A DNA stretch of 64,000 nt from Oscillospiraceae bacterium (GTDB lineage Bacteria > Bacillota > Clostridia > Oscillospirales > Ruminococcaceae), in the NCBI GenBank assembly GCA_031280965.1, contig JAITFZ010000033.1:1-64000 (forward strand), read 5' to 3'. The first letter of the stretch is position 1, and the number at the start of each line of letters is the position of its first letter. Under the pieces are notes generated by a model that was given only the letters and a program-made list of their open reading frames with translations, was not told where the DNA came from and did not search any database. Both the position numbers and the translations under genes were made by a program. Below, one piece after another: positions 48,172 through 57,660 of this stretch.

Positions 48172-50685
48172 ATGAAACAAAATACAGTATTTTACAATAA
48201 AGGCATTTCACAATCTTTACAGATACTGAACGCCAACGCAAGTCAGGGTTTAACCGCTGACGAAGCGGCGCGGCGATTACTGCAAAACGGTGCAAACCGC
48301 CTTCAAAGCGCGAAAAAAAAGTCTCTGCTTCTGCGAATTTTAGCACAGTTCAAAGATTTTCTCGTGATTATATTAATAACGGCGGCGGTTATATCCGTAA
48401 TTGCGGGCGACGGACTGAAAGACGCAATCATCATAACCGCCATTCTAACAGTCAACATGATTATCGGTATAACACAGGAGAACAAAGCGGACAATGCGCT
48501 TAAAGAGCTTAAAGACATGTCAAGCCCGAAAGCCAAAGTTAAAAGAGACGGACAAGTTATAAAAATTGATTCCGACGGTTTGGTAACGGGTGATATTGTT
48601 ATTTTGGACGCAGGGGATTACGTGCCGGCGGATATTAGAATTATCGAAGGCACAAACCTTAAAATAGACGAGTCTGCTTTAACGGGGGAGTCCGCGCCTG
48701 TTGAAAAAGACGCTGAAACTGTGCTTGAAAGCGGCACGGGATTGAGCGACAGAATAAACTGCGCGTCCATGGGTACGGTAGTTACCTGCGGCAGAGGAAC
48801 CGGAGTCGTTTGCGCCACGGGAACGGACACCGAAATGGGCAAAATCGCGGCACTTCTGAATGAAACCGATGAAGCCGCCACACCTTTGCAGGATAAGCTT
48901 AATTCAATGGCGAAAACGCTCGGCATAATCTGCATAATAACCTGCGCTCTGATTTTCGGAATCGGCTTTTTATATTCAATGGATTTGCTTGAAATGCTTA
49001 TGGTGTCGGTATCATTGGCAGTCGCGGCTGTTCCCGAGGGCATTGCAATCATCGCCACGGTCATACTCGCAATCGGCGTACAAAAAATGGTTCGCCGCAA
49101 TGTGATTGTAAAGAAACTGCGGGCGGTGGAAACCCTCGGCAGTACAACAGTCATTTGCTCTGATAAAACCGGCACAATGACGCAGAATAAGATGACGGTG
49201 ACAGAGCAGTGGACGATTGACAATAAACAATATACAATTGATTTACTTTTAAAGTGCGGGGCGCTTTGTAATAACACCATCAAGCAAGCTGATACGGGAG
49301 GATATTTAGGCGACCCTACCGAAATCGCGCTGATGACAGCGGCGGTACAGGCGGGAGTCGATATTTCCGGCTATGAGCGAATCGGCGAAATACCGTTTGA
49401 TTCGGCAACTAAATTTATGCAGGTTAGCTATGCCGGGATGGATTACCTTAAAGGTTCATTGGAAGCAGTTATGTTGCAATGCAATACTAACGATAATAAA
49501 ATTAAAGCCGTGGCGGATGAAATGGCGGGTAAGGCGCTCAGAGTGCTGGCGTTTGCATACAGGAAAACAGGCGAAGAGCGGTTTACGTTTATAGGAATTC
49601 AAGGCATGATTGACCCGCCGCGTGAGGAAGTAAAAGAATCGGTGGAAATGTGCCGCACCGCCGGGATTAACGTCAAGATGATTACAGGCGACCATAAGAT
49701 TACCGCCGGAGCGATAGCCAAGACGCTCGGGATTATGAATGACGGCGATATGACTTTGGAGGGCAGTGAGCTTGATAATTTAACAGATGAAGAGTTGCGG
49801 GAAAAGGTTAAAACCGTCAATGTTTTCGCCCGCGTTTCGCCCGAACACAAAGTCCGCATAGTAACCGCGATTCGCGAGAACAACAACATCGTCGCAATGA
49901 CCGGAGACGGCGTAAACGATGCACCCTCACTTAAAAAAGCCAACATCGGCATAGCGATGGGCATTACAGGTACAGATGTCTCAAAAGAAGCCGCCGACAT
50001 GGTTCTGACCGATGATAATTTTGTAAGCATAGTCGGCGCGCTTGAACAGGGCCGAACGATTTACGACAATATAAGAAAGGTTACGGGGTATCTTTTTTCC
50101 TGCAATATCGGCGAACTTTTAATTATATTTTTAGCAATTGCTTTCGGCTTGCCTGTACCGCTTGTGGCCACACAGCTGCTATTCATGAATCTGCTGACGG
50201 ACGCCTTCCCTGCTTTCGCTCTCGGCATGGAAAGAAAAGAAGCCGGCGTCATGAAGCGCTGCCCCCGTGACCCGAAAGAACCTATTATAAATAAGAGCAT
50301 GAAAAGCTCGGTTGCGCTACGGTCGTTGCTTGTGTGCGCGGGTGCGCTCGGCGCGTTTCTGTACGGATTTAATTTCCACAGTTATGAAATTGCCGTCAGC
50401 ATGTGCTTCTTCACATTAGTAGCAAGCGAGCTTTTAATAGCATATCCGTCAAAGACGGAAGCGCCGCTGTGCTTCAGGCGCGGGTTATGGGAAAACCACT
50501 TTCTTAATATATCAATCGCACTGTCTTTAGTAATTCTGATTGCCGTTATGTATCTGCCGGTTTTAAACGGGCTGTTCATGACCGTGCCGCTGAATATTGC
50601 GCAATTTGCGGTTTGTACGGGATTTACAGCACTCCCGCTCACAGGAAGCGAACTTTCAAAAAAACTGTTCCCCCGAAGCTTTTAA
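48172..50685 (+). CDS. P-type ATPase, probable Mn2+/Ca2+ exporter
   Basis: 837 residues, P2A type. N-terminal cation-ATPase segment, membrane helices M1-M2 (about 60-105), TGES loop (DESALTGESAPVE), VPEGIAI in M4, phosphorylation motif CSDKTGTMTQ, MITGDHKITA, TGDGVNDAPSLK, then M5-M10. Ca-ATPases have 'PEGL'; here it is PEGIAI. Control by a yybP-ykoY riboswitch predicts Mn2+ export, as with related riboswitch-linked P-type ATPases. AGGAGG is 9 bp before the ATG. Single gene. Confidence 0.93.
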   Translation: MKQNTVFYNKGISQSLQILNANASQGLTADEAARRLLQNGANRLQSAKKKSLLLRILAQFKDFLVIILITAAVISVIAGDGLKDAIIITAILTVNMIIGITQENKADNALKELKDMSSPKAKVKRDGQVIKIDSDGLVTGDIVILDAGDYVPADIRIIEGTNLKIDESALTGESAPVEKDAETVLESGTGLSDRINCASMGTVVTCGRGTGVVCATGTDTEMGKIAALLNETDEAATPLQDKLNSMAKTLGIICIITCALIFGIGFLYSMDLLEMLMVSVSLAVAAVPEGIAIIATVILAIGVQKMVRRNVIVKKLRAVETLGSTTVICSDKTGTMTQNKMTVTEQWTIDNKQYTIDLLLKCGALCNNTIKQADTGGYLGDPTEIALMTAAVQAGVDISGYERIGEIPFDSATKFMQVSYAGMDYLKGSLEAVMLQCNTNDNKIKAVADEMAGKALRVLAFAYRKTGEERFTFIGIQGMIDPPREEVKESVEMCRTAGINVKMITGDHKITAGAIAKTLGIMNDGDMTLEGSELDNLTDEELREKVKTVNVFARVSPEHKVRIVTAIRENNNIVAMTGDGVNDAPSLKKANIGIAMGITGTDVSKEAADMVLTDDNFVSIVGALEQGRTIYDNIRKVTGYLFSCNIGELLIIFLAIAFGLPVPLVATQLLFMNLLTDAFPAFALGMERKEAGVMKRCPRDPKEPIINKSMKSSVALRSLLVCAGALGAFLYGFNFHSYEIAVSMCFFTLVASELLIAYPSKTEAPLCFRRGLWENHFLNISIALSLVILIAVMYLPVLNGLFMTVPLNIAQFAVCTGFTALPLTGSELSKKLFPRSF

Positions 50686-50696
50686 CAAACTCGCTA

Positions 50697-50725
50697 TTGA
50701 CGAAATGGCAAAAATATGCTATAAT
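50697..50725 (+). promoter_or_regulatory. Sigma-A promoter of lactate permease
   Basis: TTGACG, 17 bp, TATAAT, about 44 bp before the ATG at 50769. Confidence 0.75.
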
Positions 50726-50768
50726 TTATTTTGAAATATTTTTAGAAGTATAAAAGGTATCGCAATTC

Positions 50769-52307
50769 ATGTTGACAATTTTATCACTGCTTCCAATAAT
50801 AAGCCTTCTTGTCTGCCTTATTTTCATTAAACTTAAAGTTGCGAAATCGGGGACAATCTCGCTCGCCTTGGCGCTTATAATCGCGTTTGTTTTCTTCGGA
50901 TTTACTCCGTTCGGGCTGTCCGTTGCGGTGGCAAAAGCGCTGTGGTTAGCGTTATTCGTTTCACTAATCGTATGGTGCGCGCTGTTTTTGTACCATTTGG
51001 TCAGCGACTTCGGAGCGATTGAAGTAATAAATAAAAACATAGCGGTTTTAGTGAGGGACAAGTTTATTGCGTTTTTACTTTTAGCGTGGCTGTTCACGGG
51101 AATGTTGCAGGGAATCGCCGGCTTCGGAATCCCTTCCGTAATTGTTGCGCCGATTTTACTTGCGCTCGGATTTAATCCCGTTAAATCGCTTGCCGCAGCA
51201 TTGCTCGGACATTCCTGGGCGGTTACGTTCGGCTCAATGGGCGCGGCGTTTTTTGTAATTCAAGGCATTACGGGAGTGGAGGAAGTTACCCTCGGACTTC
51301 CCGTGTGGGTATTTAACACAGCGACTATTTTAATGACAGGGATTGGCGTATGCTGGATTTATGACGGTTTTAGGGGTATAAAAAAAGGCTTGTTATATGT
51401 ATTGCCTGTGTGGGCGGTAATGGCGGCTGTACAATTCTTCATTATTTTCTTTAAAATGTATTCGCTTGCTACTTTGATTACAGCGCTTGCCGGACTTGCT
51501 GTTATGTTCCTGTTATATAAATTACGCTTTAAGGGCGGCGGCAAGAGCCGCTTATACAGAGGCAAACTCACTTTACTGCAATCGGTATTCCCTTACGCGC
51601 TTATTATGCTGTTATTGCTGTCGTTTCAGTTTATTCCGGCGCAGATTCGTAATGCCGCCGCAATATCGCCTAACTTCCCCGCAACCGCAACCACAGCGGA
51701 AATCCCCCATGAGGTAAGCGAAGAAGCTAATTACAACCCGATACGACTGTTCGTGCATCCGGGAATAGTGCTGTTGCTTGCCGCAGGAACCGCCTGCATA
51801 ATCTATAGAAAAGCGGGTATCTGGGATTCGGGAGTATTTCGCGACGCAACCAAAAAAACCGTGAATAAGGGTATTCCCGCTACGCTGGCACTGCTTGCTT
51901 TCGGGAATATGTCGCTCGTTATGATGGATTCGGGCATGATGTTCCGCCTTGCTAAGACGGTTGCCGATATTACAGGGGATTTCTACCCTTTTGCTTCCCC
52001 GTTCATAGGTGTACTGGCGAGCTTTCTGACCGGAAATAACACTAACTCAAACGTCATGTTCGGTGAATTCCAGTATACCGTTGCTAATGAATTAGGCTTG
52101 AGCGGCGCGGTTATGTCTGCCGTCCAGTCAATTTCGGGGGCGCTCGGTTGTGCAATCGGCTCTACGCTTGTGTTAATGGCTGCACTGGCGACTAAACAAA
52201 CCGATAAAATCCCGCTGATTTTAAAAAAGCTGATTCCGCTTATATTGTTAATTGCCTTAGTACTGGGCATTATAAACTTTATAGTCATTAATTATATAAT
52301 AACGTAA
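50769..52307 (+). CDS. lctP: L-lactate permease family transporter
   Basis: 512 residues, about thirteen membrane helices. LctP-family blocks are visible: GMLQGIAGFGIPSVIVAPIL, HSWAVTFGSMGAAF, and near the C-terminus GVLASFLTGNNTNSNVMFG and ISGALGCAIGSTLVL. Couples lactate or glycolate to protons. A long cytoplasmic/periplasmic loop is at about 255-310. Thirty nt follow to pyruvate carboxylase, so lactate or pyruvate carbon may be routed to oxaloacetate by one operon; that is inference. The family is solid; the substrate is not proven. Confidence 0.88.
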   Translation: MLTILSLLPIISLLVCLIFIKLKVAKSGTISLALALIIAFVFFGFTPFGLSVAVAKALWLALFVSLIVWCALFLYHLVSDFGAIEVINKNIAVLVRDKFIAFLLLAWLFTGMLQGIAGFGIPSVIVAPILLALGFNPVKSLAAALLGHSWAVTFGSMGAAFFVIQGITGVEEVTLGLPVWVFNTATILMTGIGVCWIYDGFRGIKKGLLYVLPVWAVMAAVQFFIIFFKMYSLATLITALAGLAVMFLLYKLRFKGGGKSRLYRGKLTLLQSVFPYALIMLLLLSFQFIPAQIRNAAAISPNFPATATTAEIPHEVSEEANYNPIRLFVHPGIVLLLAAGTACIIYRKAGIWDSGVFRDATKKTVNKGIPATLALLAFGNMSLVMMDSGMMFRLAKTVADITGDFYPFASPFIGVLASFLTGNNTNSNVMFGEFQYTVANELGLSGAVMSAVQSISGALGCAIGSTLVLMAALATKQTDKIPLILKKLIPLILLIALVLGIINFIVINYIIT

Positions 52308-52326
52308 AAAGAAAAGGAGAACGTTT

Positions 52327-55300
52327 ATGAAAGAAATAAAGAAAGTTTTAATCGCGAACAGAGGTGAAATCGCGATTAGGATTATCAGAGCCTGCAACGA
52401 TATGAACCTGAAAACCATCGCAATCTACTCAAAAGAGGATAAGTTGTCGCTCTTTCGCACCCTCGCAGATGAAGCGTATTTAATCGGCGAAAATCAAAGC
52501 CCGCTCGGCGCGTATTTAGATATACACCAAATCGTCAGACTTGCAAAACGCAAAGGCGCAGACGCTATTCACCCCGGTTACGGCTTCTTGTCGGAAAACG
52601 CCGCCTTCGCTAAGGCTTGCGAGGACGCCGGCATTATATTTATAGGTCCGCCTTCCGATGTTCTTGCGAAAATGGGCGACAAGCTTAACGCCAAAAAAGT
52701 TGCGGTTGAATCCGGTGTTCCTATTATCCAGGGAACAGAAAACCCGCTCATCTCGCTTGAAGAAGCGAAAAAATACGTTGAAAAGTTCGGCTATCCGGTT
52801 ATACTTAAAGCCGCGGCGGGCGGCGGCGGGCGCGGTATGCGCCTGATTACAAAGGCAGAAGAGCTTGACAGCTCTTTTGATGTCGTGCAGAGCGAAGCGC
52901 TGAAAGCATTCGGCAGTGCCGATGTGTTCCTTGAAAAGTTCCTCGAAGAGCCTAAGCACATAGAAGTGCAAATCCTCGCCGACAGCCACGGAAATGTTCT
53001 GCATTTATACGAGCGCGACTGTTCTGTACAAAGACGCTACCAAAAAGTCGTGGAAATTGCACCCGCTTTCACTATTCCCGATGAAAAGCGGGCGGCTATT
53101 AACGACGATGCCGTAAAAATCGCAAAGGCGGTAGGCTATATAAACGCCGGAACTGTTGAATTCTTAGTTGACCGTCACGGCGACCACTACTTTATTGAAA
53201 TGAACCCGCGTGTTCAGGTAGAACACACGGTTACTGAAATGGTTACGGGCGTTGATATTATACAATCGCAGATTGCTGTTGCACAAGGACATAAGCTTTC
53301 CGACCCCGTAATCGGCATAACCTCACAGGAAGATGTGCGCCTTTTCGGCTGTGCAATTCAAAGCCGCGTAACTACCGAAGACCCTAAGAACAACTTCGCG
53401 CCCGATACAGGTAAAATCACAGCGTATCGCTCGGGCGGCGGCTTCGGCGTAAGGCTTGACGCCGGAAACGCATTCACGGGAGCAGTAATCACGCCGTTTT
53501 ATGACAGCCTGCTTGTTAAAGTCACCACCGCAGACCGTACTTTCGACGGAGCAAGACGCAAAATGCTGCGCGCTCTTAAAGAAATCCGCATTAAAGGCGT
53601 AAAAACCAACATTTCATTCCTCAGTAACGTGCTGACTCACGACACTTTCGTATCCGGAAAGTGTCATACAAAGTTTATTGACGAAACCCCGGCGCTGTTT
53701 GAATTAAAAGATTCAAATGACCGCGACAGAAAAGTCCTGACTTATATCAGCACGGCTATTTTAGCAAACCCGAACAGCGAGGATAAACCGTTTTTCGATG
53801 ACCCGCGTATACCGTCGGGCTACAGTGAAGAAAATATTCCGAACGGTATAAAACAAATTCTCGACCGCGAAGGTCCCGAAAAGTTCTCCAAGTGGATTCT
53901 CGGTCAGAAGAAACTGCTCATTACCGACACAACCATGCGTGACGCACAGCAATCGCTGATTGCCACACGTATGCGTACCCGCGATATGCGCCGTATTTCT
54001 ACCCCGACCGCGCATATTTTAAAGGACTGCTTTTCGCTTGAAATGTGGGGCGGTGCAACATTCGACACAACTTACAGATTTTTGCATGAATCGCCGTGGG
54101 TACGCCTTGACGAACTTAGGCGCAAAATCCCGAATATACCTTTCCAGATGCTGTTCCGCGGCGCAAACGCCGTTGGTTACAGCAGTTACCCCGACAGCTT
54201 AATAAAAGCCTTCATTCAGGAAGCAGCAAGCGGCGGCATAGACATCTTTCGTATATTCGACTCGCTCAACTGGCTTCCGAACATGGAATTTGCTATTCAG
54301 GAAGTAATAAAGTCCGGCAAGATCGCCAATGTAACCATGTGCTATACAGGCAATATTCTTGAAGCAAGCCGCGATAAATATGACTTAAAATACTATGTTG
54401 AACTCGCTAAGGAAATTGAGAAGCGCGGCGCGCATATTCTTACAATCAAGGATATGTCCGGCTTGCTTCGCCCCTATGCCGCAAGAAAGCTTATCCGCGC
54501 ACTCAAGGACAGCATAAATATTCCGGTTCACCTGCACACTCACGATACAAGCGGCAACGGTATCGCGACCTATATGATGGCTTGTGAGGAAGGCACGGAT
54601 ATAGTAGACACCGCTATTTCGTCCATGAGTTCGCTTACGAGCCAGCCGTCGATGAACTCGCTTGCCGCCGCACTTGAAGGCAGTGAAAGAGACCCCGGCT
54701 TCTCCCGCTCCGAACTGCAAAAACTGACCGATTACTGGGCTGATGTGCGCCCGTATTACAGTCAGTTTGAGGGAGATATTATCACGCCTGAAGCGGAAAT
54801 CTACGAGCTTGAAATACCGGGCGGACAGTACACGAACCTGAAGTCGCAGGTTGCACAGCTCGGGCTCGGCGACAGATTCGATGAAGTCAAGAAAAAATAT
54901 ATCGAAGTAAACGAAATCCTCGGCGACATAGTAAAGGTCACGCCGTCCTCAAAGATGGTCGGCGACTTGGCAATCTTCATGGTTCAAAACGACCTGACCG
55001 CCGAAAACATCGTAAAGCGCGGCGAAATGCTGACATTTCCTGATTCTGTCGTGAGTTATTTCAAAGGGCTGATGGGTCAGCCGGCTTTCGGTTTCCCGGA
55101 AGACTTACAAAAAGTGGCACTTAAAGGCGAAACGCCGTTCACCGGTCGCCCCGGCGCGGAACTCCCGCCGGTTGACATTGAAAAAATTAGAGAAGACTTA
55201 AAGAAAAAGTTCCCCGAAAATCCAAATCCGACAACCCGCGACGCAATAAGCTGGTGCCTGTATCCGAAAGTTTTCGAGGATTATCTTGCGCGGTGCGAGG

Positions 55301-55761
55301 AATACAGCGATATAAGCCGCATGGTTTCGCACGTTTTCTTCATGGGTATGTCGAAGAATGAATCTACGGAAATCTCCATCGAAGACGGAAAGAACCTGAT
55401 GGTTAAATTCATCGGAACAGGCGAGGAAAACAACGACGGCACACGTGTTATGCAGTTTGAGCTTAACGGCGTTCGCCGCGATGTGACGGTTGCGGATAAA
55501 ACCATACAGGTGGCTTCCGAAAAAACACGGCTTGCCGACTTTGAAAACAGAAAGCACGTGGGCTCAAGCATACCGGGCGCGGTTTCAAAGATATATGTTA
55601 AGCGGGGCGACACAGTCGAGAAGAATCAGCCGCTGTTCGTAATCGAAGCTATGAAAATGGAAACAAGCGTTGTGGCGATGATTTCCGGCACGGTGAACGA
55701 AATTTTTGTGCGCGAGGGGCAAATCGTAAAGGCAGGGGAGTTACTCGCAATCTTGCAGTAA
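52327..55761 (+). CDS. pyc: Pyruvate carboxylase
   Basis: 1144 residues with the full set of domains. Biotin carboxylase (1-450; RGEIAIRIIRAC, AAGGGGRGMR, HPGYGFLSENA), carboxyltransferase (about 530-990; TDTTMRDAQQSLIATRMRT, GGATFDTTYRFL, the Lys region MCYTGNI and HTHDTSGNG), and biotin carrier (about 1070-1144; EAMKMETSVV with the biotinyl Lys). ATP-dependent carboxylation of pyruvate to oxaloacetate. AAAAGGAGAACG precedes the ATG. It overlaps the convergent ABC-F gene by 21 bp. Confidence 0.97.
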   Translation: MKEIKKVLIANRGEIAIRIIRACNDMNLKTIAIYSKEDKLSLFRTLADEAYLIGENQSPLGAYLDIHQIVRLAKRKGADAIHPGYGFLSENAAFAKACEDAGIIFIGPPSDVLAKMGDKLNAKKVAVESGVPIIQGTENPLISLEEAKKYVEKFGYPVILKAAAGGGGRGMRLITKAEELDSSFDVVQSEALKAFGSADVFLEKFLEEPKHIEVQILADSHGNVLHLYERDCSVQRRYQKVVEIAPAFTIPDEKRAAINDDAVKIAKAVGYINAGTVEFLVDRHGDHYFIEMNPRVQVEHTVTEMVTGVDIIQSQIAVAQGHKLSDPVIGITSQEDVRLFGCAIQSRVTTEDPKNNFAPDTGKITAYRSGGGFGVRLDAGNAFTGAVITPFYDSLLVKVTTADRTFDGARRKMLRALKEIRIKGVKTNISFLSNVLTHDTFVSGKCHTKFIDETPALFELKDSNDRDRKVLTYISTAILANPNSEDKPFFDDPRIPSGYSEENIPNGIKQILDREGPEKFSKWILGQKKLLITDTTMRDAQQSLIATRMRTRDMRRISTPTAHILKDCFSLEMWGGATFDTTYRFLHESPWVRLDELRRKIPNIPFQMLFRGANAVGYSSYPDSLIKAFIQEAASGGIDIFRIFDSLNWLPNMEFAIQEVIKSGKIANVTMCYTGNILEASRDKYDLKYYVELAKEIEKRGAHILTIKDMSGLLRPYAARKLIRALKDSINIPVHLHTHDTSGNGIATYMMACEEGTDIVDTAISSMSSLTSQPSMNSLAAALEGSERDPGFSRSELQKLTDYWADVRPYYSQFEGDIITPEAEIYELEIPGGQYTNLKSQVAQLGLGDRFDEVKKKYIEVNEILGDIVKVTPSSKMVGDLAIFMVQNDLTAENIVKRGEMLTFPDSVVSYFKGLMGQPAFGFPEDLQKVALKGETPFTGRPGAELPPVDIEKIREDLKKKFPENPNPTTRDAISWCLYPKVFEDYLARCEEYSDISRMVSHVFFMGMSKNESTEISIEDGKNLMVKFIGTGEENNDGTRVMQFELNGVRRDVTVADKTIQVASEKTRLADFENRKHVGSSIPGAVSKIYVKRGDTVEKNQPLFVIEAMKMETSVVAMISGTVNEIFVREGQIVKAGELLAILQ

Positions 55762-57645
55762 AAGCCATTCATCCGTTAAATCCGAAAGTTGCGATTTCGT
55801 TTGCTCATAGAGCGCAATCTTCTCACTAAGAATTTGATAATCGGCGCAAATATCAGGGTTTTCCATATCCTGTTGCAATTCGGCAACTAAAAGCTCGGCG
55901 CGGCGTATTTCGGACTCAAGTTCCTTAATACGTACGCGCTTTTTTGTTTCGTGAGCGCGCTGTTCTTTTGTGCGGTAGTTGCCGACGGACTGCGGACGCT
56001 CTATGCGCTCCCCTGTAATAACGTCAGCGACATTTTGCTGTTTACGTTTCAGCTCCATGTATTCGTCGAAGCCGCCGTCAATGCAACGCGCATTGTTTTC
56101 CTTTATTTCAAGTATGCGGGTGGAAAGTTTGTTAAGCAGATAACGGTCGTGCGACACGAATATAATTGAGCCGTCGAATTCACAGAGCGCGTCTTCGAGC
56201 GTCTCCCGCGTATCTATGTCAAGATGGTTCGTCGGCTCGTCAAGGATAAGCACGTTCCCGCGTTCGAGCATCATGATGGCAAAGCGCAGTTTCGCCCGTT
56301 CGCCGCCCGAAATAACCCCGACTTTCTTGTAAACGTTCTCGCCTGTAATCCGTACACTTCCGAGCAAACTACGAACTTCAAGCTCTGTCATCTTAGGATA
56401 AAGCCTGTGAACAGCATTCATGACCTTATCGTTCATATTGAAATAATCGTTAGCCTGCTCGAAATAGGCGGTTTTTACATAATCGCCCCACTTAATTTGC
56501 CCGCGTGAATACGGCAGTTTCCCCTGAATTACTTTTAACAGTGAAGATTTTCCAATCCCGTTCGCGCCCACGATTCCGAGCTTTTCGCCCCTGCGTAATC
56601 CGAATGACAGCGATTCAATAAGCGTTATATTTTTACCCACCGTCAAGTCAATGTTCTCGACCGCCAAAAGTTCCTTAACCGGCATACGGTCATATGTGAA
56701 GCGGATTTTCGCGCTTTTTTCAAACATCACGGGTTTTTCAATTATGTCCATGCTTTCAAGCTTTGTTCTGCGGCTTTTCGCCATGTTTGAAGTTGAAGCC
56801 CGCACCAAATTACGGTCAACATAGTCCTGCAATTTCGCAATTTCGGCTTGCTGAGCCTCGTATTCTTTCAATTGCCTCGTTACCAACTCTGCCTTTTGCG
56901 CGGCGAACGCCGAGTAATTCCCCTTAAAACGCCGCAGAACCCCGCGCTCGATTTCACAGGTTGAAGTAATCAGCTTGTCTAAAAAATAGCGGTCGTGCGA
57001 AACTACCAAAAGTGCGCCTTTATAATCCCGCAGATACTCTTCAAACCACATAATTGTATCAAAATCAAGGTGATTCGTGGGTTCATCGAGAATAAGCAGT
57101 CCCGGGTTTTCGAGCAGAAGCTTAGCAAGCGCAAGACGGGTTTTTTCGCCGCCGCTTAGTGTCGAGATTATCCTCTCATAAGTTTCCGGCGGAAAGCCCA
57201 TACCGTTCAGGATTTTGCTTATTTTAACGTCAATTAAGTAGCCGTCATTCGCTTCAAAATAGGCTGTTTTCCCGGAGTATTCATCTGCAAATTGCTCGGT
57301 AAGGTTGCTGTTCCGCAGTTCTTCAAGCCTTGCGGAAATATCAAGAAGTTCCCTGAACACACCTTTCATCTCATTGATAATAGTGCAGTTCTTTTCAAGC
57401 CCCGAATCCTGCGCCAAAAAGCCGATTACCGCATCTTTATTCTTAGAAATACGAGGGATATAAGGCTCCGGTTGCGTGTCAGGAATTTCAAGCCCGGTGA
57501 TAATTCTGAGCAATGTGGATTTTCCGCAACCGTTAATGCCGATTAAACCTATGCGGTCATTGTCTTCTATGGTTAAGGCGGCGTTTTTAAGCACCTGATT
57601 TCCGCCGTAATACTTACTTATGTTTTCAAGGGTTATAATCATCAT
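55741..57645 (-). CDS. ABC-F family ATP-binding protein
   Basis: 634 residues, two ABC domains without membrane segments: Walker A GINGCGKST and GANGIGKSS, signatures LSGGEKTRLALAK and ISGGERAKLRFAI, Walker B LLILDEPTNHLD and VLILDEPTNHLD. A helical arm lies between them (about 245-300) and a C-terminal coiled coil (about 545-630). ABC-F proteins act on the ribosome in translation or antibiotic resistance. The subfamily cannot be read from the sequence. Stop lies inside the pyc 3' end. Confidence 0.92.
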   Translation of the reverse strand: MMIITLENISKYYGGNQVLKNAALTIEDNDRIGLIGINGCGKSTLLRIITGLEIPDTQPEPYIPRISKNKDAVIGFLAQDSGLEKNCTIINEMKGVFRELLDISARLEELRNSNLTEQFADEYSGKTAYFEANDGYLIDVKISKILNGMGFPPETYERIISTLSGGEKTRLALAKLLLENPGLLILDEPTNHLDFDTIMWFEEYLRDYKGALLVVSHDRYFLDKLITSTCEIERGVLRRFKGNYSAFAAQKAELVTRQLKEYEAQQAEIAKLQDYVDRNLVRASTSNMAKSRRTKLESMDIIEKPVMFEKSAKIRFTYDRMPVKELLAVENIDLTVGKNITLIESLSFGLRRGEKLGIVGANGIGKSSLLKVIQGKLPYSRGQIKWGDYVKTAYFEQANDYFNMNDKVMNAVHRLYPKMTELEVRSLLGSVRITGENVYKKVGVISGGERAKLRFAIMMLERGNVLILDEPTNHLDIDTRETLEDALCEFDGSIIFVSHDRYLLNKLSTRILEIKENNARCIDGGFDEYMELKRKQQNVADVITGERIERPQSVGNYRTKEQRAHETKKRVRIKELESEIRRAELLVAELQQDMENPDICADYQILSEKIALYEQTKSQLSDLTDEWLLLQDCE

Positions 57646-57660
57646 ATTATTTTTTCTAAG

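Noticed and set aside
48172-48190. P-type ATPase N-terminus MKQNT resembles the repeat peptide KQNT
   Set aside because: Only five residues agree, and the flanking DNA does not match the repeat.
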